Source: a virus. From it: 55,748 bases of DNA. The stretch's first letter is position 1. Each line of letters starts with the position of its first letter. The notes under the pieces are model-generated. The model had not been told where the DNA came from. It was given only the letters and a program-made list of their open reading frames with translations, and made no database searches. Positions 20,484-29,202 of this stretch are shown here, in pieces. The position numbers and the translations under genes are program-made. The stretch is taken from the IMG/VR virus record IMGVR_UViG_3300044981_000063, positions 1-55,748 of that record; one strand, given 5' to 3'.

Positions 20484-23400
20484 GGACTGGCCATCAAAGC
20501 GGCTGATGCTGTGGTGGCACGGATAGCGCGCGCCAAACCATTTCCAGCTTTGGGCGTCGCCTTGGTTGGCGCCTTCGATAGCAATTGCTTTGCAACAGAA
20601 GGATTGAGCATGGCCTTGGTCACAAGCTGGTCGACGCGATCGACGCCAGCGGCGCGGAGGCTTTGGATAGCGTCAGCGCCAAATCCGCCAAGGAATGTTC
20701 CAACCGGCCCCCCAAAATGTGCCCCAATGCCAGCGCCAAGAATATCAATGAACCGGCGCGTCGCCGGAGATGACTGCTGGTCATGGGTGCGGACCCCAGT
20801 GATATCCTGGGCAGTGTTGGAACCGCCTGGAAGTTTGATCGCGTTCTCCGACCGCTTAGCGCGGTTGATGTCCGCTGCAATGGCTTCGATATTGGCGACT
20901 TCTTCCGGCTTAAAGACGGCGTTCAAGGCGATGCGGTTTTGTTTGACGAAAGACTGGAATGCGTCGGCTTTGATCAGATTGGTCCCGGACGTTCCGGCTT
21001 CAGTATTCGAAATGAACCGCTTGGCGATATGGTCAGCTACTGCTTGGCGCAGGCCTTCCATGGCGAGGGGGTCTTTAGACGCCACGCGGGCCAGTTCGCG
21101 CATATCGGCAACCGCTGTTTTTCCGCTGAATAGGCCGCCAACAATCCGGGTGACATCATCGGAATTTGTGGCCCCCATGATGCGTCCAATAGCACCCTTC
21201 TGAGCATCTTTCAGGGTAATCTCTCGCAGCCTGGTCGCGTCGGTAACAGCGCGCGAGGCATCCGCCGCAGTCGCAAAAGTCTTTTGGATGTCGTCTGGTA
21301 AAGCACGCAAGGCGTCGGCATGGGAGGCCTTCCACGCAGCATATTTCCTCGGGTCCAATGTGCCATCATCGCGCATCGCGGCGCGGCGCAGACTGGATGC
21401 AGCGTAATCTTGGATAATTGGAACGGCGCGATCCTGCCCCACAGACCGGTAAAGCGCCTGCATATCGTTGAAGCCAGTCGGACCAGGATGAAAGAACCGC
21501 TGCGGAACGCGCGCCTCTTGGAGTTTGTAAAGATCGCTCGCGCCAGCCTTTGCCAGCACCGGCCCAACAGGATTTTGCCCGAAGGTGCGGGCGCGATCCC
21601 TGGTGGCAGCGGTCGCAGCGGCTAGGCGCTCGGCTCCGGCGGCGTCGAAAGTGGGGGAAATATAGCTGGGCTGTTTTTCGGTTTTGGCGATCTCATCCAG
21701 CGCGGCTTCCCACGGCTTTTCAAAGCCGCGCGGAGGCTCAAACTCACGACGCACGCCAGCGACTGACCCCATTTCGGCGTAGGCCTCGCCAACGCGGCCA
21801 ATGAGTTGGTTTATTTGCGTCGAATTCTTTAGGCCAGCAGCCGATATCGCAGCCGTCATTTCTGATTTTGGGAGGCCAGCCTCAAGATCGCGTACACGGA
21901 CAATCGGAACGGAGCGCAGACCAAGTTGTTGCGCTGCTGCCAGTCTGTGCTGGCCCTCGATAACATTGCCGTCTTGGTCAGCGATAATCCGTTCAAAGTA
22001 TCCTTTCGGAGACTTCATCTGTTCCGCGATCTTCGATACGCGCGCAGGATTGTCCCCTTCAGACGTTCCGCCGACTAGGCTTTCCGTCGGAACGGTTTCG
22101 TTCCCCACGACTTTGCCGTTGGTGAAATTTGCGTCCACCACGTTCGACAGGTCTTCCTTGGGGGGGCGAATATCCCTTAATGGCCCAACATCTCCCGATA
22201 GTCCTTCAATGCCCGCAGCACCGATAGATCGCCCCGCTGCCGGAACGACTGTTCCATCAGTGCCAGTTGCTTTAGCTGTTCCTTTTCCGGCAGGTGCGCG
22301 AGCACTGGCACCACCGACATCCCCGGTCGCGTCACGGGTTGCATAGAACTCATTTTGCCACTCCTGTAATTTGGCAAGCGTTGAATTGGCTGGGCTGATT
22401 TCGCCGCGGGCTACTGCCGGGGCTTCATTGGCGATGCGCTCGCTGATCGTGTTATTCAGATTGTCCTGGATCGCGCTGCGCAATTGGGTGAGTCGCGCAT
22501 AGGACGGTGAGCGGCCATTCGTGATCAGTTCGTTGCGCATTTCAGTCGAAACGCGGCTGCGTAAGGCAATGAGGTCTTGAACCGGTGCCAAATCCGGCAT
22601 GGCCTTCGCCGCATCGAATATCGCGCCTTCCTCACCGGACATCGGCTTGGCGGTCTTTGGAATATCCTCGGCGATATCGTTGGCCGCGCCTCTGGTCTGG
22701 GTGACGTTGCCTGTCAGATCACCATGAGGATCGACGGCGGTCCATAAACCTTTCTCGCGGGCTCTCGCGGCATCTTCGGCAGTCTGTACGGCACCCCGGA
22801 CTTGCTCGCCATATTCGTCGGCCGTGAGATTGCCACCGGTATTGGCCGCCGCCCCTTGGGCCTTGGTCAATAAGTTATCCACATGCTGGTTGGTTTGAGC
22901 TTCGAGGTCGCGCCACTGACCGTTCAAAGCCCCCGCCAAGGCGTTGGGATCACCGCCCTGCTGGACCTGGCTTAAGGATTGAACTCGGGCCTCATTCTGC
23001 TCCCCGCGGCGCTGGGCGAACAAATCCGGGTTTTTGGTGGCAACCTCCCGCTCAAGGCTACCCAAGCCCTCGTCACCGGTCTGCTGGAAGGTGGTGGGCT
23101 GGGAACCCGGGACTATCTCCTGTGGCCCCTGCGCCAGCATATCCCGGACAGTCCCGACATCGCTTGCCCTTTTGGCCAGCAGAGCACCCGCCTGGGCCTC
23201 AGCAGCGCCTTGGGAGAACCGGGCGGCTATCGGGGCCACAACCGGCGCAGCGGCGTCAGCGACCGCCCCAGCGGCCCGTCCGATTAGTTTAGGGGCAGTA
23301 TGTGTGATGGCTGCGGTGGCTAGACCCCCTGCTAGGGCTGCGGCTGGCTTCAAGGCATCTGGGGCGAGTTCTTGGGCACCGGTGGCACCCGTCACCACAG

Positions 23401-23836
23401 CGGCGCCGGTCATCATGTTCCGGAGCATATTGGCGACGCTGATCTCGCCCTCACCGGGGATCAGGGTCTGGGGCAGCACGGTCCCAAGGCCTTGGGCAGT
23501 TTTTTCCAAGAAAGTATTGGCGCGAACCTTATCCAGTCCCGTAGCCTTCAAAACTCGATTCGACGTTGCCCTTCCTGCATTCTCGGCATCTCGCGTCTGA
23601 AACGGCATCGCGTCTGGATTGGAATTGGCAATCATGTTCACGAAACTGCCAGGGATTTTGGCTACGCCGGCCAAGAAGTTCTGACCTAGACTGGACCATG
23701 AGTTGGAGGTGTCCGGGGGATTCTCGACATCGTCCATCTGCTGGAAGACATTTCCGGATGGCGTGTTGCTATTGGCAGGTGCCGAAGCGGACGCAGGTGT
23801 GGCAACCCCATCCATCTGGGCGAAGACGTTAGGCAT
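20480..23836 (-). CDS. Large internal virion (ejection) protein with ParB-like domain
   Basis: An 1118-residue protein in the place where short-tailed phages encode DNA-ejection proteins. The N-terminus has a repeated NVFAQMD / NVFQQMD element (residues 3 and 29), then hydrophobic Ala/Gly-rich segments (about 140-205) suited to membrane insertion, then long helical regions. Residues about 575-655 contain a ParB/sulfiredoxin-like element with GNVIEGQHRLAAAQQLG followed by VPIVRV. The C-terminus has another Gly/Ala hydrophobic patch. Probably ejected into the cell to form a DNA conduit; the ParB-like part may act on nucleic acid after entry. Confidence 0.7.
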   Translation of the reverse strand: MPNVFAQMDGVATPASASAPANSNTPSGNVFQQMDDVENPPDTSNSWSSLGQNFLAGVAKIPGSFVNMIANSNPDAMPFQTRDAENAGRATSNRVLKATGLDKVRANTFLEKTAQGLGTVLPQTLIPGEGEISVANMLRNMMTGAAVVTGATGAQELAPDALKPAAALAGGLATAAITHTAPKLIGRAAGAVADAAAPVVAPIAARFSQGAAEAQAGALLAKRASDVGTVRDMLAQGPQEIVPGSQPTTFQQTGDEGLGSLEREVATKNPDLFAQRRGEQNEARVQSLSQVQQGGDPNALAGALNGQWRDLEAQTNQHVDNLLTKAQGAAANTGGNLTADEYGEQVRGAVQTAEDAARAREKGLWTAVDPHGDLTGNVTQTRGAANDIAEDIPKTAKPMSGEEGAIFDAAKAMPDLAPVQDLIALRSRVSTEMRNELITNGRSPSYARLTQLRSAIQDNLNNTISERIANEAPAVARGEISPANSTLAKLQEWQNEFYATRDATGDVGGASARAPAGKGTAKATGTDGTVVPAAGRSIGAAGIEGLSGDVGPLRDIRPPKEDLSNVVDANFTNGKVVGNETVPTESLVGGTSEGDNPARVSKIAEQMKSPKGYFERIIADQDGNVIEGQHRLAAAQQLGLRSVPIVRVRDLEAGLPKSEMTAAISAAGLKNSTQINQLIGRVGEAYAEMGSVAGVRREFEPPRGFEKPWEAALDEIAKTEKQPSYISPTFDAAGAERLAAATAATRDRARTFGQNPVGPVLAKAGASDLYKLQEARVPQRFFHPGPTGFNDMQALYRSVGQDRAVPIIQDYAASSLRRAAMRDDGTLDPRKYAAWKASHADALRALPDDIQKTFATAADASRAVTDATRLREITLKDAQKGAIGRIMGATNSDDVTRIVGGLFSGKTAVADMRELARVASKDPLAMEGLRQAVADHIAKRFISNTEAGTSGTNLIKADAFQSFVKQNRIALNAVFKPEEVANIEAIAADINRAKRSENAIKLPGGSNTAQDITGVRTHDQQSSPATRRFIDILGAGIGAHFGGPVGTFLGGFGADAIQSLRAAGVDRVDQLVTKAMLNPSVAKQLLSKAPTKATPKAGNGLARAIRATTASAALMASP

Positions 23837-25980
23837 TATTTATCCCCCAGAATGACGGAGGAAAGGCCTTTGCCATAATAGGCGTCGAAGTCCTTGGCGG
23901 CTTTTGGATTGGCCTTGAGATATTGGACGCGCGATTGCGGCACGCCAGCAAGCAGCGCCATATTCGTATAATGCTGGACCGGATAGGCTTTGTTGAAAGC
24001 GACATCGGCGCCCATCGTATTTGCATGCGTCTGCGCCCAATTTTGCAGATATTCGTAATAGTCGGACTGACGCTGGGCAGCGGTGTTGAGGGCACCGAAA
24101 ATCAGTCTCGCACCGCGAGGCGTGTTTTCAAGACCAGGCACAGCGCCAACCGCCTGCTGCACGATCATCATGGCTTCGCGTGAACCTAACTGGCGAGCGA
24201 GATCGAAGCCGAGGCGTGTCGTGCCCTTCACGATATCTTCGCCGGAAGCTACCTTATTGGGATCGAACAAATTCCTCTTAATGTAATCGTCACTCATACC
24301 CGCAGCGCTGGCCAATGAATTGATGCGCTTTGCGAACGCCAGCCGCGAAGTATCGCCCGTGCCTGGCGTGAGAAAACCAGAGGTCCCCATTTGATTCAGC
24401 TGATCCTGCATATTGGCAAGCTGAAGCTTCAGATTCTGGGCGCTCTGATAACTTTCCTCAGCCTTCTCGAATTGTGCTGGCAACTGCTTGGTTTGAAGTT
24501 CGCGCTCTTCTGGCGACAGAGTGCGCGGCGAATTTCCCGGTGTCGGAATTCCGATGTCTACCGGTTGCACACCAAACTGCGCTGCGATCGAGCGCGCATA
24601 TCCACCGGCAGTTTGGCCCTTCAATTCAGGATTGGCCTTCAAGACTTCTGGCGAAACAATATCCTCCATCTTGGCATCTGGAGGGGCATCGAGAATCTTT
24701 GATGCCCCATCCGGTCCAAACCGATGGGCGAGCGCCAAGGTCGTGCCATTGACGGGCTGTCCATCTGCGACGAGTTTCGCGCCATTGGCTTTCGCATAAG
24801 CCGCCGTCATTTCCTGGGAGAATGCAGGATCGCGCCGCATCTGTAGGATTTGCTGGTCGTTCATTCCCTGCACGACATCGGGAAGCGACGCCTTGGCAGT
24901 TTGAAGCCAAGTGGAATCGGTGAACTGACCATTTCCGGTCGCGGTGGAGCGAGGATTTTGCGCCGTGCGATCACCGGTAGCATTCTCGGCTTGGTTCATC
25001 TGCCCAGCCCATGTCGTGACTGGAACTGCAGGAGGTGCATTGGGATCAACCGGATCACCAGCGATGGTTTTCCCAGTGTGCGCGTCGACCAAAATAGGAC
25101 GGCCCTGCGCATCCGTCTGATTGGTGCGCGCATAGGAGGGCGTGGATGCCAGATTGACAGCAGGCGTCCCCGGCGGCGCATACGGATTGACTTCGTAAAT
25201 CCCAGCGTCCGTCTTGATGATGTTGCGCGGAATTGGAACACCAAGCCCAGATTGCATCCGCGTGGTGGCGCGCTCCATGGCGTCCCTTATAGGCGTCATG
25301 TTTTTGATGAGCCGCGCCGCTGAGGCATAGTTGAGCGGGTTCCATTCCGTGTTGGGCAGCAATTTATCAATGGGAATTCCATTCTGCCGCAAAGTCTGGA
25401 TTTCAGCGTCCCAGCTTTCTTTATCCTTCACGTTGTTGAAGGACGAAATCGCCCGGTTCATATTGCCAAGAGACTGCGCAATCTGCTGCGGCGGCAATTG
25501 CGAAATCTGCATGTCCAGCATCTTGGGATCGGGCCCAGCAGGTGCCTGACTATTTGCCGATTGGCTTCCAGACTCGCCAGCAGCAGGCGCACCATAGACC
25601 GCGCTGATCTGGTCGGCTTTGGCAGGATAATAATGACCGATGAACTGGCGCGCGGCAGGGTGGCCGGCATCAGCCGCTTTCTGCATTCCTGCATCCCATA
25701 CCGAAGGCGCATCCGCAGGATCAGCCGCCTGCGCATCTTTGGCGGCTTGGGCAATCATGTCGTTCCCGGCCTGCGTCTGTGCCAGCATGGCCTCGCGCTT
25801 TTTGGCTTCGGTGGCCAGTGGGATAAGTTGCGATTGCTGTTCCAGTTCGAGGGGCTGGAGTGTTTGCTGCCTTTGCAGATTGAGTTGCGCCAAGCCAGAT
25901 TGTGCCGCGGCCTCATTGGCCGTAGCTCCAAAGCCTACGGGATTAACACTGAGTGCTGGCAGGCCGGACAAATCTGGCAT
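23836..25980 (-). CDS. Internal virion protein with lysozyme-like domain
   Basis: A 714-residue protein. Residues about 325-435 resemble a virion-associated transglycosylase/lysozyme fold: QAENATGD (E332 candidate catalytic), TATGNGQFTDSTW, then ALAHRFGPDGASKIL. The remainder is helical and coiled-coil-like, with the N-terminus rich in Gln (LQRQQTLQPLELEQQSQ). It would locally open the peptidoglycan during DNA entry. It adjoins the other ejection protein and is read in the same leftward operon. Confidence 0.75.
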   Translation of the reverse strand: MPDLSGLPALSVNPVGFGATANEAAAQSGLAQLNLQRQQTLQPLELEQQSQLIPLATEAKKREAMLAQTQAGNDMIAQAAKDAQAADPADAPSVWDAGMQKAADAGHPAARQFIGHYYPAKADQISAVYGAPAAGESGSQSANSQAPAGPDPKMLDMQISQLPPQQIAQSLGNMNRAISSFNNVKDKESWDAEIQTLRQNGIPIDKLLPNTEWNPLNYASAARLIKNMTPIRDAMERATTRMQSGLGVPIPRNIIKTDAGIYEVNPYAPPGTPAVNLASTPSYARTNQTDAQGRPILVDAHTGKTIAGDPVDPNAPPAVPVTTWAGQMNQAENATGDRTAQNPRSTATGNGQFTDSTWLQTAKASLPDVVQGMNDQQILQMRRDPAFSQEMTAAYAKANGAKLVADGQPVNGTTLALAHRFGPDGASKILDAPPDAKMEDIVSPEVLKANPELKGQTAGGYARSIAAQFGVQPVDIGIPTPGNSPRTLSPEERELQTKQLPAQFEKAEESYQSAQNLKLQLANMQDQLNQMGTSGFLTPGTGDTSRLAFAKRINSLASAAGMSDDYIKRNLFDPNKVASGEDIVKGTTRLGFDLARQLGSREAMMIVQQAVGAVPGLENTPRGARLIFGALNTAAQRQSDYYEYLQNWAQTHANTMGADVAFNKAYPVQHYTNMALLAGVPQSRVQYLKANPKAAKDFDAYYGKGLSSVILGDK

Positions 25981-26217
25981 TTACATCCCCGGAGGGCCAC
26001 CAGGACCAGCGGGACCAGCCGGCGCAGGAGCAGCACCGCCGCCCATTGCGGGAGGCGCGGCGTTCGGATCAAACGCGGGCGCACCCGGCGCGGACGGGAA
26101 TGCTGGTGCTGGCGCGATGGCTCCATATGCAGATTTTCCCGTCGAGGAAAGTTTACGCATTCGGATATGCGGTTTTGTCGTGCCGCGTTTTTCAGCGTGT
26201 GGCTTGGCGATTTTCAT
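25981..26217 (-). CDS. Ala/Pro/Gly-rich small protein
   Basis: A 78-residue protein: basic N-terminal 30 residues (MKIAKPHAEKRGTTKPHIR) and a disordered low-complexity tail of Ala, Pro and Gly. Stop and start are flush with neighbours (ATG at 26217 overlaps the stop of the 26217-27407 gene). Possibly a virion-associated linker or DNA-binding tail; function unknown. Confidence 0.5.
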   Translation of the reverse strand: MKIAKPHAEKRGTTKPHIRMRKLSSTGKSAYGAIAPAPAFPSAPGAPAFDPNAAPPAMGGGAAPAPAGPAGPGGPPGM

Positions 26218-27407
26218 TATGCGGCCCTTTTCATCGGAGGAAGGTTAGAAATCCTGCGGTAATTTACGCGGTCGAAATTGTCATAGCCCCGGCGGACTGC
26301 GCCCGGATCAACGCGCCTGACTTCGTCAGCCATCACGCCTAACTGAGTCTGCGCCATGCCTTTGAGCCTGTAGGAATACACGGCCAATCCAGATTCCAGC
26401 CTTCCAACCTTCTTGATATCGGTCTTGGCGCGACGATCAGACAGCATGTCGAATTCGCCGTTTCCATCGCCGGTATAGGTCGGCGTTGTGGGAGGTGGCT
26501 GAAAGAGCGCCTGCAGCGATGAATTATTAAGCAGTGTCCCAAAATTGTTTGCTGCTCCTGCATAACCACTGGCTGCGGCAGTTCCGGCATTGGTGAGCGA
26601 ATTGCCAGCGTTCAATGCGCCAGTTGTTAAGGCCGATGCCTGCTGACCAGCACCTGCGGTAAGTGCACTGCTAATTCCAGAAGCAGCAGCAGACCCAGCA
26701 TTACCGGTCATGGCAGCGGCATTCTCGCCCAGGTTTGCGATGCCGGCGATTTCATTGCCATAGGTACCGTACTGGGAGGCGACGCCGCCAAGACCTGCGC
26801 CGTAACTCCCCAGCTGCGAACCGTAATTGCCGAATTGATTGAGAGCGGTTCCATAAAGCTGAGAGGCCATTCCCTGACCGAAAGATTGCGAATCCTTGAG
26901 TTGGCCGCCCGAGAGCAATAATCCGCGCGATGCTGCCGACCGGTCAAGTGACTGCTGGCCCTGCTGCAAGGCGAACTGATAGCCGGGATAATTCTGGAGA
27001 GCCGAATTCATCCCAGCCGCTCCTTGCGGACCCAATCCGAGCATCGACGAAATCGGACCGTTGGAACCATAGAGGCTCGCCAATGGGCCACCTGGACCAT
27101 AGAAGGACGAAAGTTGCCCAAGAGTGGAATTGACCGGACCCTGGGGCCCCAGGAACGACATCAGTCCAGATTGGGCAGTTTGGCCGTTCTGATTGTACGG
27201 TGCCAGATTCGCACTCGTCTGGTTGTACATCTGCAGCTGGGCGGCGGTAGCTTGCTGTGATGCTTGGGCAGATATCTGGGCAGATTGCGTGGCGGCGTTA
27301 GCCTGCGTATTGGCTGCGGCCTGCGCGCCGCTCGCCTGCGTGTTGGCAGAGAGCAAAGATGCGCCGCCACCAATTACCGCCCCGCCGATGGCCGCCGTGA
27401 TTGCCAT
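26217..27407 (-). CDS. Virion protein with C-terminal S74/intramolecular chaperone domain
   Basis: A 396-residue protein. The first 320 residues are repetitive Ala/Gly/Gln/Ser (QANAATQSAQISAQASQ and so on), probably a helical or fibrous region. The last 75 residues, SDRRAKTDIKKVG then LGVMADEVRR and a final FDRVNYRRI, are the peptidase S74 / endosialidase-chaperone domain, which trimerises fibres and is often cleaved off. The N-terminal segment (ITAAIGGAVIGGGASLL) is a hydrophobic glycine-zipper helix resembling phage tail-needle or ejection proteins. Confidence 0.7.
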   Translation of the reverse strand: MAITAAIGGAVIGGGASLLSANTQASGAQAAANTQANAATQSAQISAQASQQATAAQLQMYNQTSANLAPYNQNGQTAQSGLMSFLGPQGPVNSTLGQLSSFYGPGGPLASLYGSNGPISSMLGLGPQGAAGMNSALQNYPGYQFALQQGQQSLDRSAASRGLLLSGGQLKDSQSFGQGMASQLYGTALNQFGNYGSQLGSYGAGLGGVASQYGTYGNEIAGIANLGENAAAMTGNAGSAAASGISSALTAGAGQQASALTTGALNAGNSLTNAGTAAASGYAGAANNFGTLLNNSSLQALFQPPPTTPTYTGDGNGEFDMLSDRRAKTDIKKVGRLESGLAVYSYRLKGMAQTQLGVMADEVRRVDPGAVRRGYDNFDRVNYRRISNLPPMKRAA

Positions 27408-27979
27408 TAGGCGGGTTCCTTCAACAGTTTACCGAATTGATTTTCGGTGTGGCCATAGCCAAGCACCTGCAAAACGTTGCCAAGCGTGAGATCAGTCCCG
27501 AACATGCTGTCTGGAATATCTTGGCCGGTAATTTCTTCGACCTCATGAATATCCGAAATCGTCTGGAGAGAATCGCCATATTCTCCCAGAAGCGCATCGC
27601 TCTTGGCATGGTAAAAAACCTTGGAAGCGCCCATGGCACGTAAAGCCTTTTCCACTTCGATGATCAGTGCGATCCCGGTTGCCCCACGCTCTTCTTTGGT
27701 CAGGAAAATCACATCATTGACGGCGAATACATCGCCTTTGTAATGCCGATGGCGCATGACGTAGAAGGCATTATAACCGACGAGATCACCGTCACGGCGT
27801 GCGGACCAAGTGATAAACCGACCTTGCCGCTCATCTTCCAGATAACCGGGCCAATCCGGGTCGAGAGCGATAGCGTCCCTGTTATGCGCCACCTCTTCCC
27901 AGTGCTCGCGCAAGAGCGCTTCAAGGCCGGAATCCAAAAGGCCGGCCAAAGGTTCGCGCGCGATGACGATGGCGCTCAA
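27407..27979 (-). CDS. GNAT-family acetyltransferase
   Basis: A 190-residue protein. DGDLVGYNAFYVM, AVNDVIFLTKEERGATGIALI and EKALRAMGASKVFYHAK follow the beta4-alpha3-beta5 order of GNAT N-acetyltransferases, with the acetyl-CoA pyrophosphate loop in KEERGATGIAL (an RGxxG/A-like motif). Substrate unknown. It is embedded in the tail region and overlaps the 2OG oxygenase gene, so it could modify a virion or host-surface-interacting protein. This is inference. Confidence 0.7.
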   Translation of the reverse strand: MSAIVIAREPLAGLLDSGLEALLREHWEEVAHNRDAIALDPDWPGYLEDERQGRFITWSARRDGDLVGYNAFYVMRHRHYKGDVFAVNDVIFLTKEERGATGIALIIEVEKALRAMGASKVFYHAKSDALLGEYGDSLQTISDIHEVEEITGQDIPDSMFGTDLTLGNVLQVLGYGHTENQFGKLLKEPA

Positions 27980-28545
27980 TGCACGACCTCCGGCTTGCGA
28001 ACATCGACAATCAAATGTATGCGCGGATTATTTCCAAAATTGACGGCAGAGTGCAGCACGCGATTGTTGAGGAAGGTAAGCTGGCCAACAGGCAAATTAA
28101 GTGCCATCCCGCCGCAGAAAGTCAAAGCACCAGCCGACGGTACTAGGCAGACGTGAAACCGATCATGCGCCTGGGCATATGGTCCCTGATCAGTGTGCCA
28201 ATCGACCCACCCGCCAGCCTTGAGCGATACAATCATGGCCTTGCCAAATAGCGGTTCAACTCCGGAACGCTGGATATGGGATTTGGCAATCGCTGCCATT
28301 ACCTGCTGAGCGCTTTGCCAATCGTTGAAAACCTGAGTATCGGCGTGGGGGATATCCTCAAACCAGGATTCGGTGGTGATCTCGCCTATAGGGACACGCA
28401 AGTAGATAGCCTGAGTATCATGATGGGGAGAACCTGGAATTTCCTGGCGGCGCGTTTCGTCCGTGAAATGCACGGCTTTTTTCAGCACTAGCGTCGCGGC
28501 CATGCGCGACACATCAATGAAATCCACAGGAAGAATGAAGTTCAT
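27976..28545 (-). CDS. 2-oxoglutarate/Fe(II) oxygenase (aspartyl hydroxylase-like)
   Basis: A 189-residue jelly-roll oxygenase. Iron ligands are the His and Asp of VDWHTDQG and the His of RVLHSAVN; the 2-oxoglutarate-binding arginine is probably that of PRIHLIVDVR. The arrangement resembles aspartyl/asparaginyl beta-hydroxylases. Phage 2OG oxygenases sit near tail genes in several phages. The substrate might be a virion protein, since it is co-translated with the GNAT gene and neighbours the tail genes. Confidence 0.75.
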   Translation of the reverse strand: MNFILPVDFIDVSRMAATLVLKKAVHFTDETRRQEIPGSPHHDTQAIYLRVPIGEITTESWFEDIPHADTQVFNDWQSAQQVMAAIAKSHIQRSGVEPLFGKAMIVSLKAGGWVDWHTDQGPYAQAHDRFHVCLVPSAGALTFCGGMALNLPVGQLTFLNNRVLHSAVNFGNNPRIHLIVDVRKPEVVH

Positions 28546-28578
28546 GGTCAGACTGGCCTATTCTGCTGGGGAACGGGG

Positions 28579-28758
28579 CTATCTGACTGGCTGGACTACG
28601 AGATACCACAACACGCCAAAATGGGGAAGTGGAGCAGATGGCAGAACAATCACCCCCTGCGTACCAAGGCTGGGCACCTTGCGACCATGGTTCTGGCCCA
28701 CATCCGCAGCGCAATTAATATCCGAGTTCTCAATGGATTGAAACTTAGCGCGCACCAC
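28579..28758 (-). CDS. 59-residue hypothetical protein
   Basis: A frame starting at GTG 28758 overlaps the previous small gene by 14 bases. The product has a plausible beta-rich sequence (PSLGTQGVIVLPSAPLP, ending LWYLVVQPVR). No ribosome site is evident, so the start and even the gene are uncertain. The same frame extends upstream to 28839 with basic, less natural residues. Confidence 0.4.
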   Translation of the reverse strand: MVRAKFQSIENSDINCAADVGQNHGRKVPSLGTQGVIVLPSAPLPHFGVLWYLVVQPVR

Positions 28759-28906
28759 GGCCAGGAAGCCGCTGAGTCTTCTGCTGGATGGCCGGCGGTT
28801 TCTGGGCTTTTGTTGCCGCCTTGATGCCAGCGCGATCATGAGGCTGGGTGCTCCAATGCGCTGTCGAACATAAACGGCAATATGGTGGCGAACACGCTTT
28901 TGTCAT
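28745..28906 (-). CDS. 53-residue CxxC protein
   Basis: ATG at 28906 overlaps the previous TAA as TAATG and has GGAGG nine bases upstream. The product starts MTKACSPPYCRLCSTAHW, a compact metal-binding-type Cys/His pattern, followed by a Lys/Gln-rich tail. The fit between the structural genes and the good ribosome site support it. Function unknown. Confidence 0.6.
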   Translation of the reverse strand: MTKACSPPYCRLCSTAHWSTQPHDRAGIKAATKAQKPPAIQQKTQRLPGRGAR

Positions 28907-29202
28907 TACCCTATCCTCCAAGCTGCGCCATCCGAAAATGTAGGCACGTTATTAGCCCCTCCACCAGCTACAACGGAATTAAAGGTGGTTGCGGTGGCGT
29001 CCGAAACAAAGAACCGTGCCCCAGCTGGATATGGTTGGGCGGGCAGACTTGCCACCGTTACTGGGGTCGTCAAGTTAGTGAGGCTCGTCCAAAGCTGCTG
29101 AAGGAATGATATGAATGTCAGGGTTGCGAGGCCGGACGAGACATTAACAATCGGCAGCTTCGTGACAGGTGGTGGTGTGCCGCTGAGAAGTGGACTGACC
29201 AT
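28906..29202 (-). CDS. Small structural protein
   Basis: A 98-residue protein ending in GARFFVSDATAT...GGGANNVPTFSDGAAWRIG, a C-terminal motif repeatedly found in small proteins that follow the tail-hub gene of podoviruses. Probably a minor tail component or chaperone. The stop of the 29203 gene is immediately before its ATG. Confidence 0.65.
   Translation of the reverse strand: MVSPLLSGTPPPVTKLPIVNVSSGLATLTFISFLQQLWTSLTNLTTPVTVASLPAQPYPAGARFFVSDATATTFNSVVAGGGANNVPTFSDGAAWRIG

Noticed and set aside
20466-21203. 245-codon rightward ORF
   Set aside because: Antisense shadow of the ejection protein gene, no ribosome site.
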